This document shows, one piece after another, positions 20,001 to 24,964 of a stretch of DNA of 38,093 nt; within the stretch, counting starts at the first letter, position 1, and each line of letters starts with the position of its first letter. Source of the stretch: Azoarcus sp. TTM-91 (GTDB taxonomy: Bacteria > Pseudomonadota > Gammaproteobacteria > Burkholderiales > Rhodocyclaceae); assembly GCF_012911025.1 (NCBI RefSeq), contig NZ_WUEI01000041.1, forward strand, positions 1 to 38,093. The letters are read 5' to 3'. The translations under genes were made by a program, and so were the position numbers. The notes under the pieces are model-generated. The model worked only from the letters and a program-made list of their open reading frames with translations. It searched no databases and was not told the origin of the DNA.

Positions 20001-21140
20001 GCCGGTCAGGGTGATGTCGCCGGTGCTGGCGGTGATCAGGCCGGTGTTGAGCACCCGCCCGGCGGCGCTGCCAGTTGCCCGCAAGGTGGAGACTTCGTTG
20101 CCGCGGGTGGTGGAGGCGGCGTTGCCGTCGGTGCCGACGCCTTTGCGGATGTAGAAGCTGTCGCCGGCAGCCAGCACCGTCTGCCCGCCGGGGGTGGTGA
20201 TCTGGCCGGCATTGGCGACCTCCGCGCCCAGCAGCAGCACATAGCCGCCGCCGCTGGTGGCCGAGCTTGCGGCATGGGTGCTCAGCTGCGCCCCCGCCTG
20301 CACCTCTATCGCGCCCAGGGCGTCGTAGAAGCTGGTCTGGCTGCCATTGCCATCGACATAGAGGCCGCCGCCGCTGAACTGGCTGTCGGTGATCCTGGCG
20401 GCGGCAGCCACCAGGTTGCGCACATCGACCTGGCTGCCGCCGGAGAAGATGACGCCGTTGCGGTTGATGATCATCACCGTGCCGTCGGCTTCGATCCGCC
20501 CCAGGATCTGGCTGGGGCGGGCGAGCGGATCGTTCACCCGGTTGAGCACCGCCCAGCCGCCGTCCTGAACGAAATCCACCGTGGTGTTGCTGCCGACGTT
20601 GAAGGTTTCCCAGTTGAGGATGGCCTTGTCGGCGGTCTGCTGGATGGTGACCGTGGTCCTGCCGTCGGCCACCGTCTGCACCGGCGCCTGGGCGTTGAGC
20701 CAGCCGGCGGTGAGGCTGTTGCTGTCCACCTTCAGGCCGCCCTCGGTCAGACCGTCGGCGACCGCGGCATTGCCCAGCGCCGCCCGCCGGGCGGCGGCCT
20801 GCGCGCTCTGCTGCATGGCGATGGCCTGGGCCGCCAGGCCCAGGTTCTCGATGGAGCGCCCCAGCTGCTCGCTGGCCTGGTTCTTCTGCGCCTGGGGGCT
20901 GGTGAGGGTGGAAGCGCGCTGGCCATTGGGCAGCAGGCCGGTCGCTGCCGCCTGGCTCTGCATCGCGCCTTTGGCAGCGAACCAGGCGCTGCTGAAGGCC
21001 TGCTGGGCACAGGCTGGCCCGGCGAGCGCACCCGCCGCCAGCCCCAGCGCCAGGGCCCGCGCCAGCGGCGCCATCCTGACGGAAGCGTGCTGCCGCCCCC
21101 TCCCCTGCCCATGCCAACCGCTGCCCACGCGTGCGCTCAT
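8016..21140 (-). CDS. Giant filamentous haemagglutinin-family protein with TPS domain (4374 aa)
   Basis: Predicted secreted or surface beta-helix protein of 4374 residues. Seen: a 22-residue hydrophilic extension, a signal peptide (about 23-45, cleavage after PACA), a helical Gln/Ala-rich segment (46-125), then the haemagglutination-activity (TPS) domain at about 150-330 with INRNGVIFSGG (226-235), a variant of the NPNGI signature. Thousands of residues of degenerate beta-helix repeats rich in Gly, Ala, Leu and Asp follow. Unusual parts: an LPAG-rich stretch (about 2969-3114), a duplicated 40-residue unit with cysteine pairs (about 3197-3275), a helical insertion (about 3967-4070), and a C-terminus with TVRVIGFG that resembles the DUF3739-type haemagglutinins. 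No autotransporter barrel or LPXTG anchor is visible. ATG 21138-21140 is chosen (GGAAC 5' of it); ATG 21074 is an alternative. No FhaC-type transporter is nearby, so export by the neighbouring type II system is a hypothesis. Confidence 0.92.
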   Translation of the reverse strand: MSARVGSGWHGQGRGRQHASVRMAPLARALALGLAAGALAGPACAQQAFSSAWFAAKGAMQSQAAATGLLPNGQRASTLTSPQAQKNQASEQLGRSIENLGLAAQAIAMQQSAQAAARRAALGNAAVADGLTEGGLKVDSNSLTAGWLNAQAPVQTVADGRTTVTIQQTADKAILNWETFNVGSNTTVDFVQDGGWAVLNRVNDPLARPSQILGRIEADGTVMIINRNGVIFSGGSQVDVRNLVAAAARITDSQFSGGGLYVDGNGSQTSFYDALGAIEVQAGAQLSTHAASSATSGGGYVLLLGAEVANAGQITTPGGQTVLAAGDSFYIRKGVGTDGNAASTTRGNEVSTLRATGSAAGRVLNTGLITASTGDITLTGHEVVQDGVLVATTSTAARGSIHLSTRLSDASGSVTLGEGSTTAVLLEASATTALDSQRDAALEALDGTVNPLATGNFDNLGTVADRGDLSRIEIVSGGTAAFLGDSLTLATGGQVALTAASRSLVEDGARIDVSGAVGVQVSMASNNLVVDIQGNEQRDSPVNREAGSLNSTEVWVDRRSLIYVPAGTNGYDSDRWYTAGGLLEVSGYLATSGHTVGEWMAQGGTVTVTGGDLVTRAGSEVNLSGGTLDVATGLINMSWLKGADGVLYEVSRAPADVRYTGLYRGYEDSSERWGVTDYYYNPLIAPKSRLENGYTVGRDAGKLVVATRSAVLEGDIRGDVYQGLAQTSAAQAGLDGYYQSQTAVARAGQLIVGNYLPIYDADQGLLRHALSAVADVVELGVAEALADGIALDDAVATAREGRLLLASDSLSAAGLGAVRIAAKESVAVNAGLEVAAGGEIVLYAPEVDLAAGLTARSGSIHAGNVLSQPNTATSGSPVDDVVIAVPAGVSGGVHLHEGVTLDASGLSADLREAGAPLAMLAYRDGGSVSLRSTHDLTLEADSLVDVSAGAVIQADGSISGGRGGSVTLGAGLEQGPASAVLTLDGKLRGYGVNGAGVLDIESASAISVGGKLLETEGLLVAGESVPVELIAAEDFIVRAGEILPLDYSYSTYTLGVGMSLPGTQDVVVRQAWYGTTVTLAADWTLPEQFGDVSVNITDSTGKNWKSYENWMNGPPTIPAGTVLTDLRIYGAYSAGWSLPSNVFPNGLPLNPLKSAMQAVLQAGTTATQDLSFAAGSRIAAGATLARDLQVALTTTLDTGLFQSGFAAYAVRGHNGLVVADEVVLEALRPVLRASALPAVGALEGLLSLWTPLLYEDDALTRKTTQRAGASLSLAAGLPEDLSSVGDGGDLIIGRGALLQVDPGEAIALSARGQLTVEGTLRAQGGSIALTGAMNTVSDANSASVAQSTPHTRSIQLGGQAVLDASAAAHVAYDSQGRAYGLLGDGGSIVIGGQLLESESRATASDAFVVINAGAVVDASGGQARFDIAGSGPLTLYSAGGSIDIASSAGIYLDGSLRAAAGGEGASGGRLAVSLEAPSYLRPAADAMLVPRELLLEQNKQAEDASVLEYGHARLGVDQVQAGGFSTLALYSNGTVAFAGNLDLAMSGELRIHSGALVVAEGAQPAMAVSLSAPYLLLGGLGDVAAAGDSYVRPSLYGGASTLASTASLSVSADLIDIRGSVTAGLSAVLTSADNSSVAVERAGFASLALNSQGDIRFVPGAALGSIYDAELMSAGDIFLRAAQVYPATGVQARVMAGLAGPSGQNPYRDGSRIVISRADDEAALPALPYSVFGNLTLGAAEIEQGGVLRAPLGTLTLGTLYNNESTVEVALLPGSVTSVSAAGLVLPYGGTADGVSYSYLGEEIAQHGLGSSLEGRISLVGQVLDVAEGAMLDLSGGGELLGAGFIAGRGGSTDARLNPLVRMNADGSFSLPGLASNPVYAIVPGYTSSYAPAAAGSGAIDPLIGQQITIPVGVPGLPAGTYTLLPSDYALLPGAYRVELNGGATVTAGMQPQAMRNGSYAAAGTLATANTVFRDQLAQALILTPAAVLRTYSQYNETSYADFIIQQAALDSVPRGILPADGKSLILGLTPSPATTLNFSGNADFSAAAGGYGGSAAVTVNGFTATAMEVVAADAPATAGFSGITLHADDLAAIGAPRLVLGGSIATPAVTANGNNEGNYLDFTTQASGVVLREGALLSAPEVFLVATGDITVEAGAGINTLGAGEAAYDSTDGYVYRPRSANVLALSNGWLNVLGAEGGSGSIYLGACPASAVCGQAGQVSELYSEGTLLAAAQGDFELGDQVRYGTRNLVLAVGSVNAGSAEELAAAAARGALTAGMSLNQSVLDRLLQGDQAYGAPALERLVLTAAESINFFGDVALDTRDAATGLSVLDNLVLSAPAIYGYGAADQTASISTGTLTWVGLPGGAPAPVSGGRGSGAGTLRIDADVIEFGYGPQAQPNGIDSDDRLVLGFGEVQLNAAQRLTANHSGRLAVYQRLDGYVAGEGYHYSGGNLIVSTPLVTGGDGSVNSLRAGGELVLQGLDGQVVSGTEAGIGSGAELALSGQRVRVDTRVALPSGKLTLEAEGDILLEDGSVLDLAGRKTEMFDTTSYGWGGDLILHSTAGDIRQAAGSLIDLSALNNSAGSLVVRATGEAAGTVDLQGSLLATASGRYDAGGTELPFRAGEIEIHAQHLGGDGSLSDNFAELNRRLNEGDWSGARSFQLKQGDLTIGSELRAGEITVSVDRGSLTVAGTVDASGERVGSIRLAARDGLTLAAGAVLDAHGSTLRVDSYGEIIDSPNRAIVELDAGQGLLSLGEGVRIDLRHGTGDGQNRGTLELYAARLGSDGSTTAADAAHYGDIAIDAGGNIDIQGARSIAVYGRQIYADAAYGSGTAASGLPYQVIDQAYLDGKHAEAELFMNAALQNANLLDVKLAGLNTAAYASALHLRPAVEIVSATADGDLVVQGDLDLSGYRYASLNPATARTSTYGSGEVGALAIRAGGDLSIYGSINDGFAPPPTTPDDAGWVLLPGVQPFDGDVLVPVSGVQLAAGTVYPAGKTLNYAITAANVTLPAGTTLPQTVTLGSAWQLPAGTVLGANVLAADGSTLLAAGTAVAAGGLTLPAGARLGAGTRLPVALTLASLNWPKGVALPVAMTQQGLLTLPVGAVIPTGTKVKLVDDALQVSLRPVDSNGRQARNWALASMLPEGSQSWSLRLVAGADTAAADRRQVRPGAGNMILADSHYGLGYEYTSASIIVWADGNWMGYPAGDPVSEADLFWCDVDPSLCAEQAPQPTVTWADGNWMGYPAGSVVDVGDLFWCDVDPSLCVVTAPQGDVLAGVSGKAPALSVLRTGTGDLDLTAGGSLSMQSPYGVYTAGSQTSLGDPALDALYDQGRGKAASGTVLGSAAGDRAAAYEALVDGSSLYQAWYPDGGGNLWIAVEGNLTGDSWGAGQLAKASSSVGNWLWRQGGESLPTAWWINFGTYAYDPLLATTSSLDGWPAQTGFTGFGTLGGGNATIRVGGDAGIVDLRSTTVTSGTAGSARSQGVVLVVGSSGRVLEDGSLVLSGGGDLDIRIGGGWNAHAESRVRNNNGSTAQAHELYGAVVNLRGAIAMEAGSIGTMELIYGGRSGEKDPTDTRIADPYGSSMTSATGGLMLVEGDASASISSRGDLVFGGTADAGRVHTGNYQDVAGGLGLGWFSLWSPATAVNLLSAGGNLALDTRLGESVRTVDSNWDFAPSGGWYMAPSRFSAVASSGSIYYGASAAYLNQPVTGSSAVLYTHMLLAPSTSGSLQVLAADSIYAGGFSISRSGAEQSAMASLWQPAHALYNAAGVLISTNVDEAGPYVAPNSFPLLTFGANTTGGSAGLTELETARFYAVAGDIVGLRTGLTATYDVVSLRAGQTDYIGAGPVALRAGRDIVGSGMRADADGVQLPWEVIRSDPGYGPAISGNLIVHGDAGDVSVVSAGRDILYANFDIAGPGTLEMSAGRNIVQNDVASITSIGAVVPGDRRAGADIALLAGLGAQGADYAGFLARYLDKASLAATGVPLAEQEGKVAKVYEDDLVEWLKENEGYSGSVEGARSYFATLAPERQAIFARLVYFAELRAGGREYNDADGPRPGSYLRGRQAIAALFPEREDSSYQGDLLIYGGAGVHTDFGGSIQVLTPGGGQTYGVEGAAPPASAGLITQGQGDIQLYARDSILLGQSRVMTTFGGDILGWSAEGDINAGRGAKTTVVFTPPRRVYDNWGNVSLSSDVPSTGAGIATLAPIAEVPAGDVDLIAPLGTIDAGEAGIRVSGSVNLAAMQVLNAANIDVKGEAAGIPMAAAVNVSALSNASAAASSAASSAQEVMQRERVVTRQALPSIFTVRVIGFGNEAAPAEGGAEAPAPALRGAAAGGYDSGSPVQVLGHGQRFDPALLSRLTDAERRSLLLESD
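11342..11552 (-). repeat. Two-copy 120-bp tandem repeat inside the haemagglutinin gene
   Basis: Bases 11342-11379 are identical to 11462-11499, and 11398-11432 are identical to 11518-11552, so the period is exactly 120 bp. Bases between the identical blocks differ. The protein unit is 40 residues, with WADGNWMGYPAG, then DLFW and CDVDPSLC, beginning at about residues 3197 and 3237. Identity at DNA level is much higher than for the surrounding beta-helix repeats, which suggests a recent duplication or gene conversion. Confidence 0.9.
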
Positions 21141-21206
21141 TGATCGTTCCCGCAGATGTCCGTATCGATATCGAGTGGCCGCCGCACTGGCGACGGCCCT
21201 GTCCAG

Positions 21207-21250
21207 ATCGCGGCCGCTGGGGCGGCGAAGCCCCAGCGGCAGGTCGCGAT
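21207..21250 (-). promoter_or_regulatory. Strong hairpin in the leader of the haemagglutinin gene
   Basis: GCCGCTGGGGC (21213-21223) and GCCCCAGCGGC (21230-21240) form a perfect 11-bp stem with a 6-nt loop. ATCGCG (21207-21212) and CGCGAT (21245-21250) extend it across a 4-nt bulge. It lies about 67-110 nt before the haemagglutinin start and about 118 bp after the fecR stop. There is no T-run on either strand, so it is not a classical intrinsic terminator. It may stabilise or attenuate the giant mRNA. Confidence 0.6.
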
Positions 21251-21367
21251 TCCCCTAGACGGATACCGACTCGTGAATCCCCGGAGAAAATATGCCGAAG
21301 GACAGACGCGGGCCGTCTCCCCCCACCCGACGGCGCATGCCGCCGGATCAGGGCGCGGGCCGCGGCC

Positions 21368-22357
21368 TCAGCTCAGCAGCAGCAGGCCGCCGGGCAAGGC
21401 CCGCGCGCTGAGACCAAAGGAGTGCTGCAGCTGCAGCAGCGCCTTGTCGAGTTCGGCGAGCTTGAAGCGGGCGCTGAGGGTCTTGCCGCGCGGCACGCTG
21501 TCCATCAGCACCACCCGGCCCGGCCGGTAGCGGTTGATCTCGGCCACCACCATGTCGAGGGAAGCCTGGCGGAACACCATCTCGCCCCGCCGCCAGGCCA
21601 GCGCGTCCATCGGGTCTATGGCGGCGATGCTGCTGATGGACTGCTGGTTGTAGACCGTCTGCTGCGCGGCCTGCAGCACCCGCTTGCCGGCAGGATGGGT
21701 GACCAGGATTTCGCCCTCCACGCAGGTGACGCAGCTGCGGCCCGCCAGGTGGCGCACTTCGAAACGCCCGGCCTCAGTGGTCACCCGCCCTACGCCGGCG
21801 GTAACGCCGAAAAGCCGCCGGGAGGCGGGCACCTCCACCATCGTCTCGCCATCCAGCAGTTCCAGCCCGGCCATGCCGTCCTGCGCCGCCAGCCGCCGGA
21901 CGCGGGTGCGGGTGTTCAGGTAGGCGCTGGCCTCGCCTTCCAGCGCGACGGCCAGCTGTTCGCCGGCGGCAGTGCGGTAGTCCGCGCCCCAGCCATCCAG
22001 CCCCGGCAGCAGGCCCGGCGCCACGTAGGCGGCCACGCCGGCGGCCGCGCTCATCCCGACCAAGGCGCCGAGGAAGGCGCGGCGCGTCGTGGGCCCGGTG
22101 CGCAAGGTTCTACGGTGATAGCCGGCGACTCCGGCATCTTCGCGCAGCATCTGCCCCAGGGCCGGTTTCAGCAGCGCCCATTGCGCCCTGGCTTCGGCGA
22201 AGGCGGCACGGTGGCGCGGATCGGCCTCGCACCAGTGGCGGAACCGTTCCGCGTCCGCACGGGTGGCGGTGCCCGAGGTCAGCTTGCGTACCCAGGCCAG
22301 CGCCTGTTCGCGCAGCGGTTCGAGTTCAGCGTCGGCTTGGTCGGTGGGCTGGATCAT
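21368..22357 (-). CDS. FecR-family anti-sigma factor (transmembrane sensor)
   Basis: Inner-membrane regulator of 329 residues that normally binds an ECF sigma factor through its N-terminus and a periplasmic STN-type signal through its C-terminus. Seen: N-terminal anti-sigma segment (about 12-65, ALAWVRKLTSG and FRHWCEADPRHRAAF), a twin-arginine-like TRRAFLG (91-97) leading into the one hydrophobic helix (about 95-113), a FecR beta domain (about 125-225) and a C-terminal STN-like domain (about 258-329) with SLDMVVAEINRY and LPGGLLLLS. The start at 22357 has AGGA upstream; a further in-frame extension to 22408 is unlikely. It sits 91 bp after the sigma gene 22449-22976, its likely partner. The usual third member, a TonB-dependent receptor, is absent; the giant haemagglutinin follows instead. 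Confidence 0.9.
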   Translation of the reverse strand: MIQPTDQADAELEPLREQALAWVRKLTSGTATRADAERFRHWCEADPRHRAAFAEARAQWALLKPALGQMLREDAGVAGYHRRTLRTGPTTRRAFLGALVGMSAAAGVAAYVAPGLLPGLDGWGADYRTAAGEQLAVALEGEASAYLNTRTRVRRLAAQDGMAGLELLDGETMVEVPASRRLFGVTAGVGRVTTEAGRFEVRHLAGRSCVTCVEGEILVTHPAGKRVLQAAQQTVYNQQSISSIAAIDPMDALAWRRGEMVFRQASLDMVVAEINRYRPGRVVLMDSVPRGKTLSARFKLAELDKALLQLQHSFGLSARALPGGLLLLS

Positions 22358-22448
22358 CGTCCTGTTCCTGCAACACTGGAAAAACGGCCACGGCAGGCGC
22401 CGGGCCATATCCCAAGACGATTGCCGGAGGGCAAATCCCCCAGCCGCA

Positions 22449-22976
22449 TCATTGCGCTTCCCCGTTGCGCCGGCTCAGGCGGGCGGCGCACAGCGCCTGC
22501 GCCGCCTTCAGCTCATGCTCCACGACGCGGACGGAGACGCCGAGGTGATGGGCAACGTCCTTGTGCGCCCAGCCTTCCCAGCGCACCAGGATCAGGATCT
22601 CCCGCCGCCGCGGCGGCATGCGGGACAGGATGTCCTGCAGCTCCCGCAGCTGGGCCCTGTCCTCAGCCACCTTCGCCGGGCCGGGCGCCGGGTCCGGCAC
22701 CATCTCCATCAGGGCATCCACTTCGTCGGAGGACATCAGCATGTGACCCTCGGCGCGCTTGACGTCTATCGCCAGGTTGACCGCCATGCGGGTCAGGTAG
22801 GCCTGGGGGTTCTTCACCGGCCCGGCGATGTTGGCCGCCTCCAGGCGCAGCCAGGTTTCATGCAGCGCGTCGCCGGCCAGGTCCGGGCTGCCCAGCTTGA
22901 GCGCCAGGCTGTGGCGTATGCGTTCGTAGCGCTGCACCAGGATGCCACGCAGCAGGCTGAGCATGTCTTCCGCCAT
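22449..22976 (-). CDS. ECF (FecI-like) RNA polymerase sigma factor, fecR-proximal
   Basis: ECF sigma factor of 175 residues, a normal length for FecI-type proteins. Region 2 spans about residues 5-78 (DALHETWLRLEAANI, then VKNPQAYLTRMAVNLAIDVKR). Region 4 spans about 110-165 (LQDILSRMPPRRREILILVRWEGWAHKDVAHHLGVSVRVVE), with the helix-turn-helix in its last third. Residues 78-108 form the linker. It is followed by the FecR-like gene, so the two most likely form a sigma/anti-sigma pair. It lies 49 bp after the STN/TonB_C gene, and the three are probably co-transcribed. The targets cannot be read directly; the haemagglutinin gene is the obvious candidate. Confidence 0.92.
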   Translation of the reverse strand: MAEDMLSLLRGILVQRYERIRHSLALKLGSPDLAGDALHETWLRLEAANIAGPVKNPQAYLTRMAVNLAIDVKRAEGHMLMSSDEVDALMEMVPDPAPGPAKVAEDRAQLRELQDILSRMPPRRREILILVRWEGWAHKDVAHHLGVSVRVVEHELKAAQALCAARLSRRNGEAQ

Positions 22977-23025
22977 GTTCAGGACACGGGAGCGAAGCTG
23001 TCGCGTGGGTCGGTTGCCGCCTTGC

Positions 23026-23820
23026 TCATTCGCTCACTCCTCGTCTGTCGATAGGGATGGGTGGTTGTTCGTCGCCTGTCCGCCGTGCCGCATCGGCGTC
23101 CGCCAGGCAGGCGCCGGCCGGACCGGCCGCGCCGGGCAGCAGCGCCAGCGTGAGCGGCTGCGGCAAGCCCGGTGGCGGCGGCGCCATCCGCAGGGCTTTC
23201 AGGCTGCCGCGGATGGCCGCGTCCCTGCGCTCATCGCCGGTGGACGAGATCAGCTCGACCCCATCCAGCAGCCCCGAAGGCCGGACGCTGAAGCGGACGA
23301 TGGCCCGGTAGGCGCCGGGCACGCTGAGCGGATCCCTGCACAAAGCCCGCCAGACCTGCACCTGCAAGGCGGCGTCGTAGTCGCGGCGGCCGGCGGCGAC
23401 CGGACTTGCCGCCCGGTTGCCTGCCTCCCGCCTCAGCACGAAGGCCTCGCCCTGCGGCCCGCCCACATCGTCGGCAAGCAGCCCGGTATTCCTCAGCAGG
23501 GCCTGCAAGGCGTCCCTGGGCGTGTAGCGTCCATGCACCGGCACCGAAACCAGCCCGGCGACCAGCTCATCGATGAACACCACCGACTGTCCGGAAACCA
23601 CTGCATAGGATTTCAGCGCGGCCGCCAGCGGCTGGGCCGGCAGATCGAAGTCGATCGCCCTCGCCTGCGGCGACACCAGCGGCGGCGGCTCCTCCGCCCC
23701 CGCCGGGCTGGCGCCGGCAAGCCCGAGGACGAGCGGGAAGAAGCACGTCCACAGCCGTGAAAGGCCAGCCGCTTCTCCCCAGGCAATCGCCACCGCCCTC
23801 TCCCACCGCCTCGCTTCCAC
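23026..23820 (-). CDS. Periplasmic STN-domain / TonB C-terminal-domain fusion protein
   Basis: Predicted secreted periplasmic protein of 264 residues. The GTG at 23820 is chosen because GGGAGG lies just upstream and it places a signal peptide at about 18-42 (hydrophobic core FFPLVLGLAGA, cleavage after AGA). Residues about 57-114 match the STN (secretin and TonB N-terminus) fold: IDFDLPAQPLAAALKSYA and SVPVHGRYTPRDALQALLRNTGL. Residues about 149-229 resemble a TonB C-terminal domain: YRAIVRFSVRPSGLLDGVELISSTG followed by a helix and LTLALLPG. In surface signalling the STN domain of an outer-membrane receptor touches FecR. Here it is free of any barrel and joined to a TonB-like end, so it might replace the receptor. 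First gene of the sigma/FecR/haemagglutinin run. Confidence 0.8.
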   Translation of the reverse strand: MEARRWERAVAIAWGEAAGLSRLWTCFFPLVLGLAGASPAGAEEPPPLVSPQARAIDFDLPAQPLAAALKSYAVVSGQSVVFIDELVAGLVSVPVHGRYTPRDALQALLRNTGLLADDVGGPQGEAFVLRREAGNRAASPVAAGRRDYDAALQVQVWRALCRDPLSVPGAYRAIVRFSVRPSGLLDGVELISSTGDERRDAAIRGSLKALRMAPPPPGLPQPLTLALLPGAAGPAGACLADADAARRTGDEQPPIPIDRRGVSE

Positions 23821-23903
23821 CGTCCTCCCGCCCTGCGGCCACCAGCCCGCCGGGGCGTGGAAAGCGCCCGGCAATCCAGCTCGAAGCCGTCGCGGCGATG
23901 GAA

Positions 23904-23936
23904 TTATTAGGACGGTATATGTCGGAGGTGTGACAA
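23904..23936 (-). promoter_or_regulatory. Possible promoter upstream of the STN/TonB_C gene
   Basis: This is the only A+T-rich patch between the STN/TonB_C gene and liuE. On the minus strand, TTGTCA (23931-23936) lies 21 nt before TAATAA (23904-23909), a poor spacing for the housekeeping sigma factor. CCGTC (23911-23915) lies between them and recurs before the haemagglutinin gene at 21258-21262, so an ECF-type -10 is possible. Weak call. Confidence 0.3.
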
Positions 23937-23987
23937 CGGAGCCGGGGCGGATACCCAGGCCGGCGCCTTGCGCGCCATGCGGAAAGG

Positions 23988-24021
23988 CCGGAAAACACCG
24001 CGGGAAAGCGCGTTTTTCCGG
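23988..24021 (-). terminator. Candidate terminator after liuE
   Basis: CCGGAAAA (23988-23995) pairs perfectly with TTTTCCGG (24014-24021) around an 18-nt loop that contains further CGCG pairing. It starts about 23 bp after the liuE stop, at the end of the liu operon. The A/T ends of the stem help, but there is no long T-run on the minus strand, so strength is uncertain. Confidence 0.4.
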
Positions 24022-24043
24022 GGAGATTTTTCCGGGTAGAGGC

Positions 24044-24964
24044 TCAGCGCGGACCGGCGCGCCGCGTGAGCAGCGCCCGGGTAACACGGGAGGATGGCTC
24101 CCGGCCGAGCAAGCGGCTGATCCAGGCGGCGGTATCGACCAGGCGGTCCAGATCGAGCCCGGTCGCTATGCCCAGGCCGTGCAGCAGCCAGACCAGATCC
24201 TCGGTGGCGACGTTGCCGGCGGCGCCCGGCGCATAGGGGCAGCCGCCCAGGCCAGCGACCGAGGCGTCGAAGGTGGCGATGCCCAGCTGCAGCGAGGCGT
24301 AGACGTTGGCTGCGGCCATGCCGTAGGTGTCGTGGTAGTGGCCGGCGAGGCGCTGTGGCGGCAGATGGCGCATCACCGCTTCCAGCATGTGGCTGATACT
24401 GGTGGGGTTGCCCACGCCTATCGTGTCGCCCAGCGAGATTTCCTCGCAGCCCATGTCGGCCAGCGCGCTGGCCACCGCGGCGACCGCCGCCGGCGCGACC
24501 TCGCCTTCGTAAGGACAGCCGGCGACGCAGGACACATAGCCGCGCACCCGCGCCTGCGCCTGCCTCGCCCGCTCCACCACCGGCTGGAAGCGCTGCAGGG
24601 ATTCGGCGACGGAGCAGTTGATGTTGCGCCGGCTGAAGCTCTCGGAGGCCGCGGCGAACACCGCGACCTCGGTGGCGCCCGCTGCCAGCGCGGCCTCCAG
24701 GCCTCTCAGATTGGGCACCAGCACCGGGTAGCCGACGCCCGGCCTGGCGTCGGCGAGCACGCCGGCCAGCACTGCCGCGGCGTCCGCCATCTGCGGCACC
24801 CACTTGGGCGAGACGAAGGCGGCTACCTCGATGCTGCGCAGGCCGGCGTCCTGCAGGCGGCGTATCAGCATCAGCTTGTCCGCGATGGCGATGGGCTGGC
24901 GCTCGTTCTGCAGGCCGTCGCGCGGGCCGACCTCGACGATGCGGACCTCGGCCGGCAGCTTCAT
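24044..24964 (-). CDS. liuE: Hydroxymethylglutaryl-CoA lyase
   Basis: Cleaves 3-hydroxy-3-methylglutaryl-CoA to acetoacetate and acetyl-CoA, the last step of leucine/isovalerate breakdown. 306 residues, a normal bacterial length. A TIM-barrel DRE-type lyase: VEVGPRDGLQNE gives Arg15 and Asp16, GHYHDTYG gives the metal-binding His209 and His211, and the family signature GLGGCPYAPGAAGN gives the catalytic Cys242. The ATG at 24964 overlaps the liuD stop (ATGA). Last gene of the liu operon, followed by a possible hairpin terminator. All expected active-site residues are present, so I expect a working enzyme. Confidence 0.96.
   Translation of the reverse strand: MKLPAEVRIVEVGPRDGLQNERQPIAIADKLMLIRRLQDAGLRSIEVAAFVSPKWVPQMADAAAVLAGVLADARPGVGYPVLVPNLRGLEAALAAGATEVAVFAAASESFSRRNINCSVAESLQRFQPVVERARQAQARVRGYVSCVAGCPYEGEVAPAAVAAVASALADMGCEEISLGDTIGVGNPTSISHMLEAVMRHLPPQRLAGHYHDTYGMAAANVYASLQLGIATFDASVAGLGGCPYAPGAAGNVATEDLVWLLHGLGIATGLDLDRLVDTAAWISRLLGREPSSRVTRALLTRRAGPR

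Noticed and set aside
8016..21140. Possible autotransporter or cell-wall-anchored adhesin
   Set aside because: No C-terminal beta-barrel, YadA-type anchor, RTX repeats or LPXTG motif was seen; the TPS domain and TVRVIGFG end fit the haemagglutinin family better.
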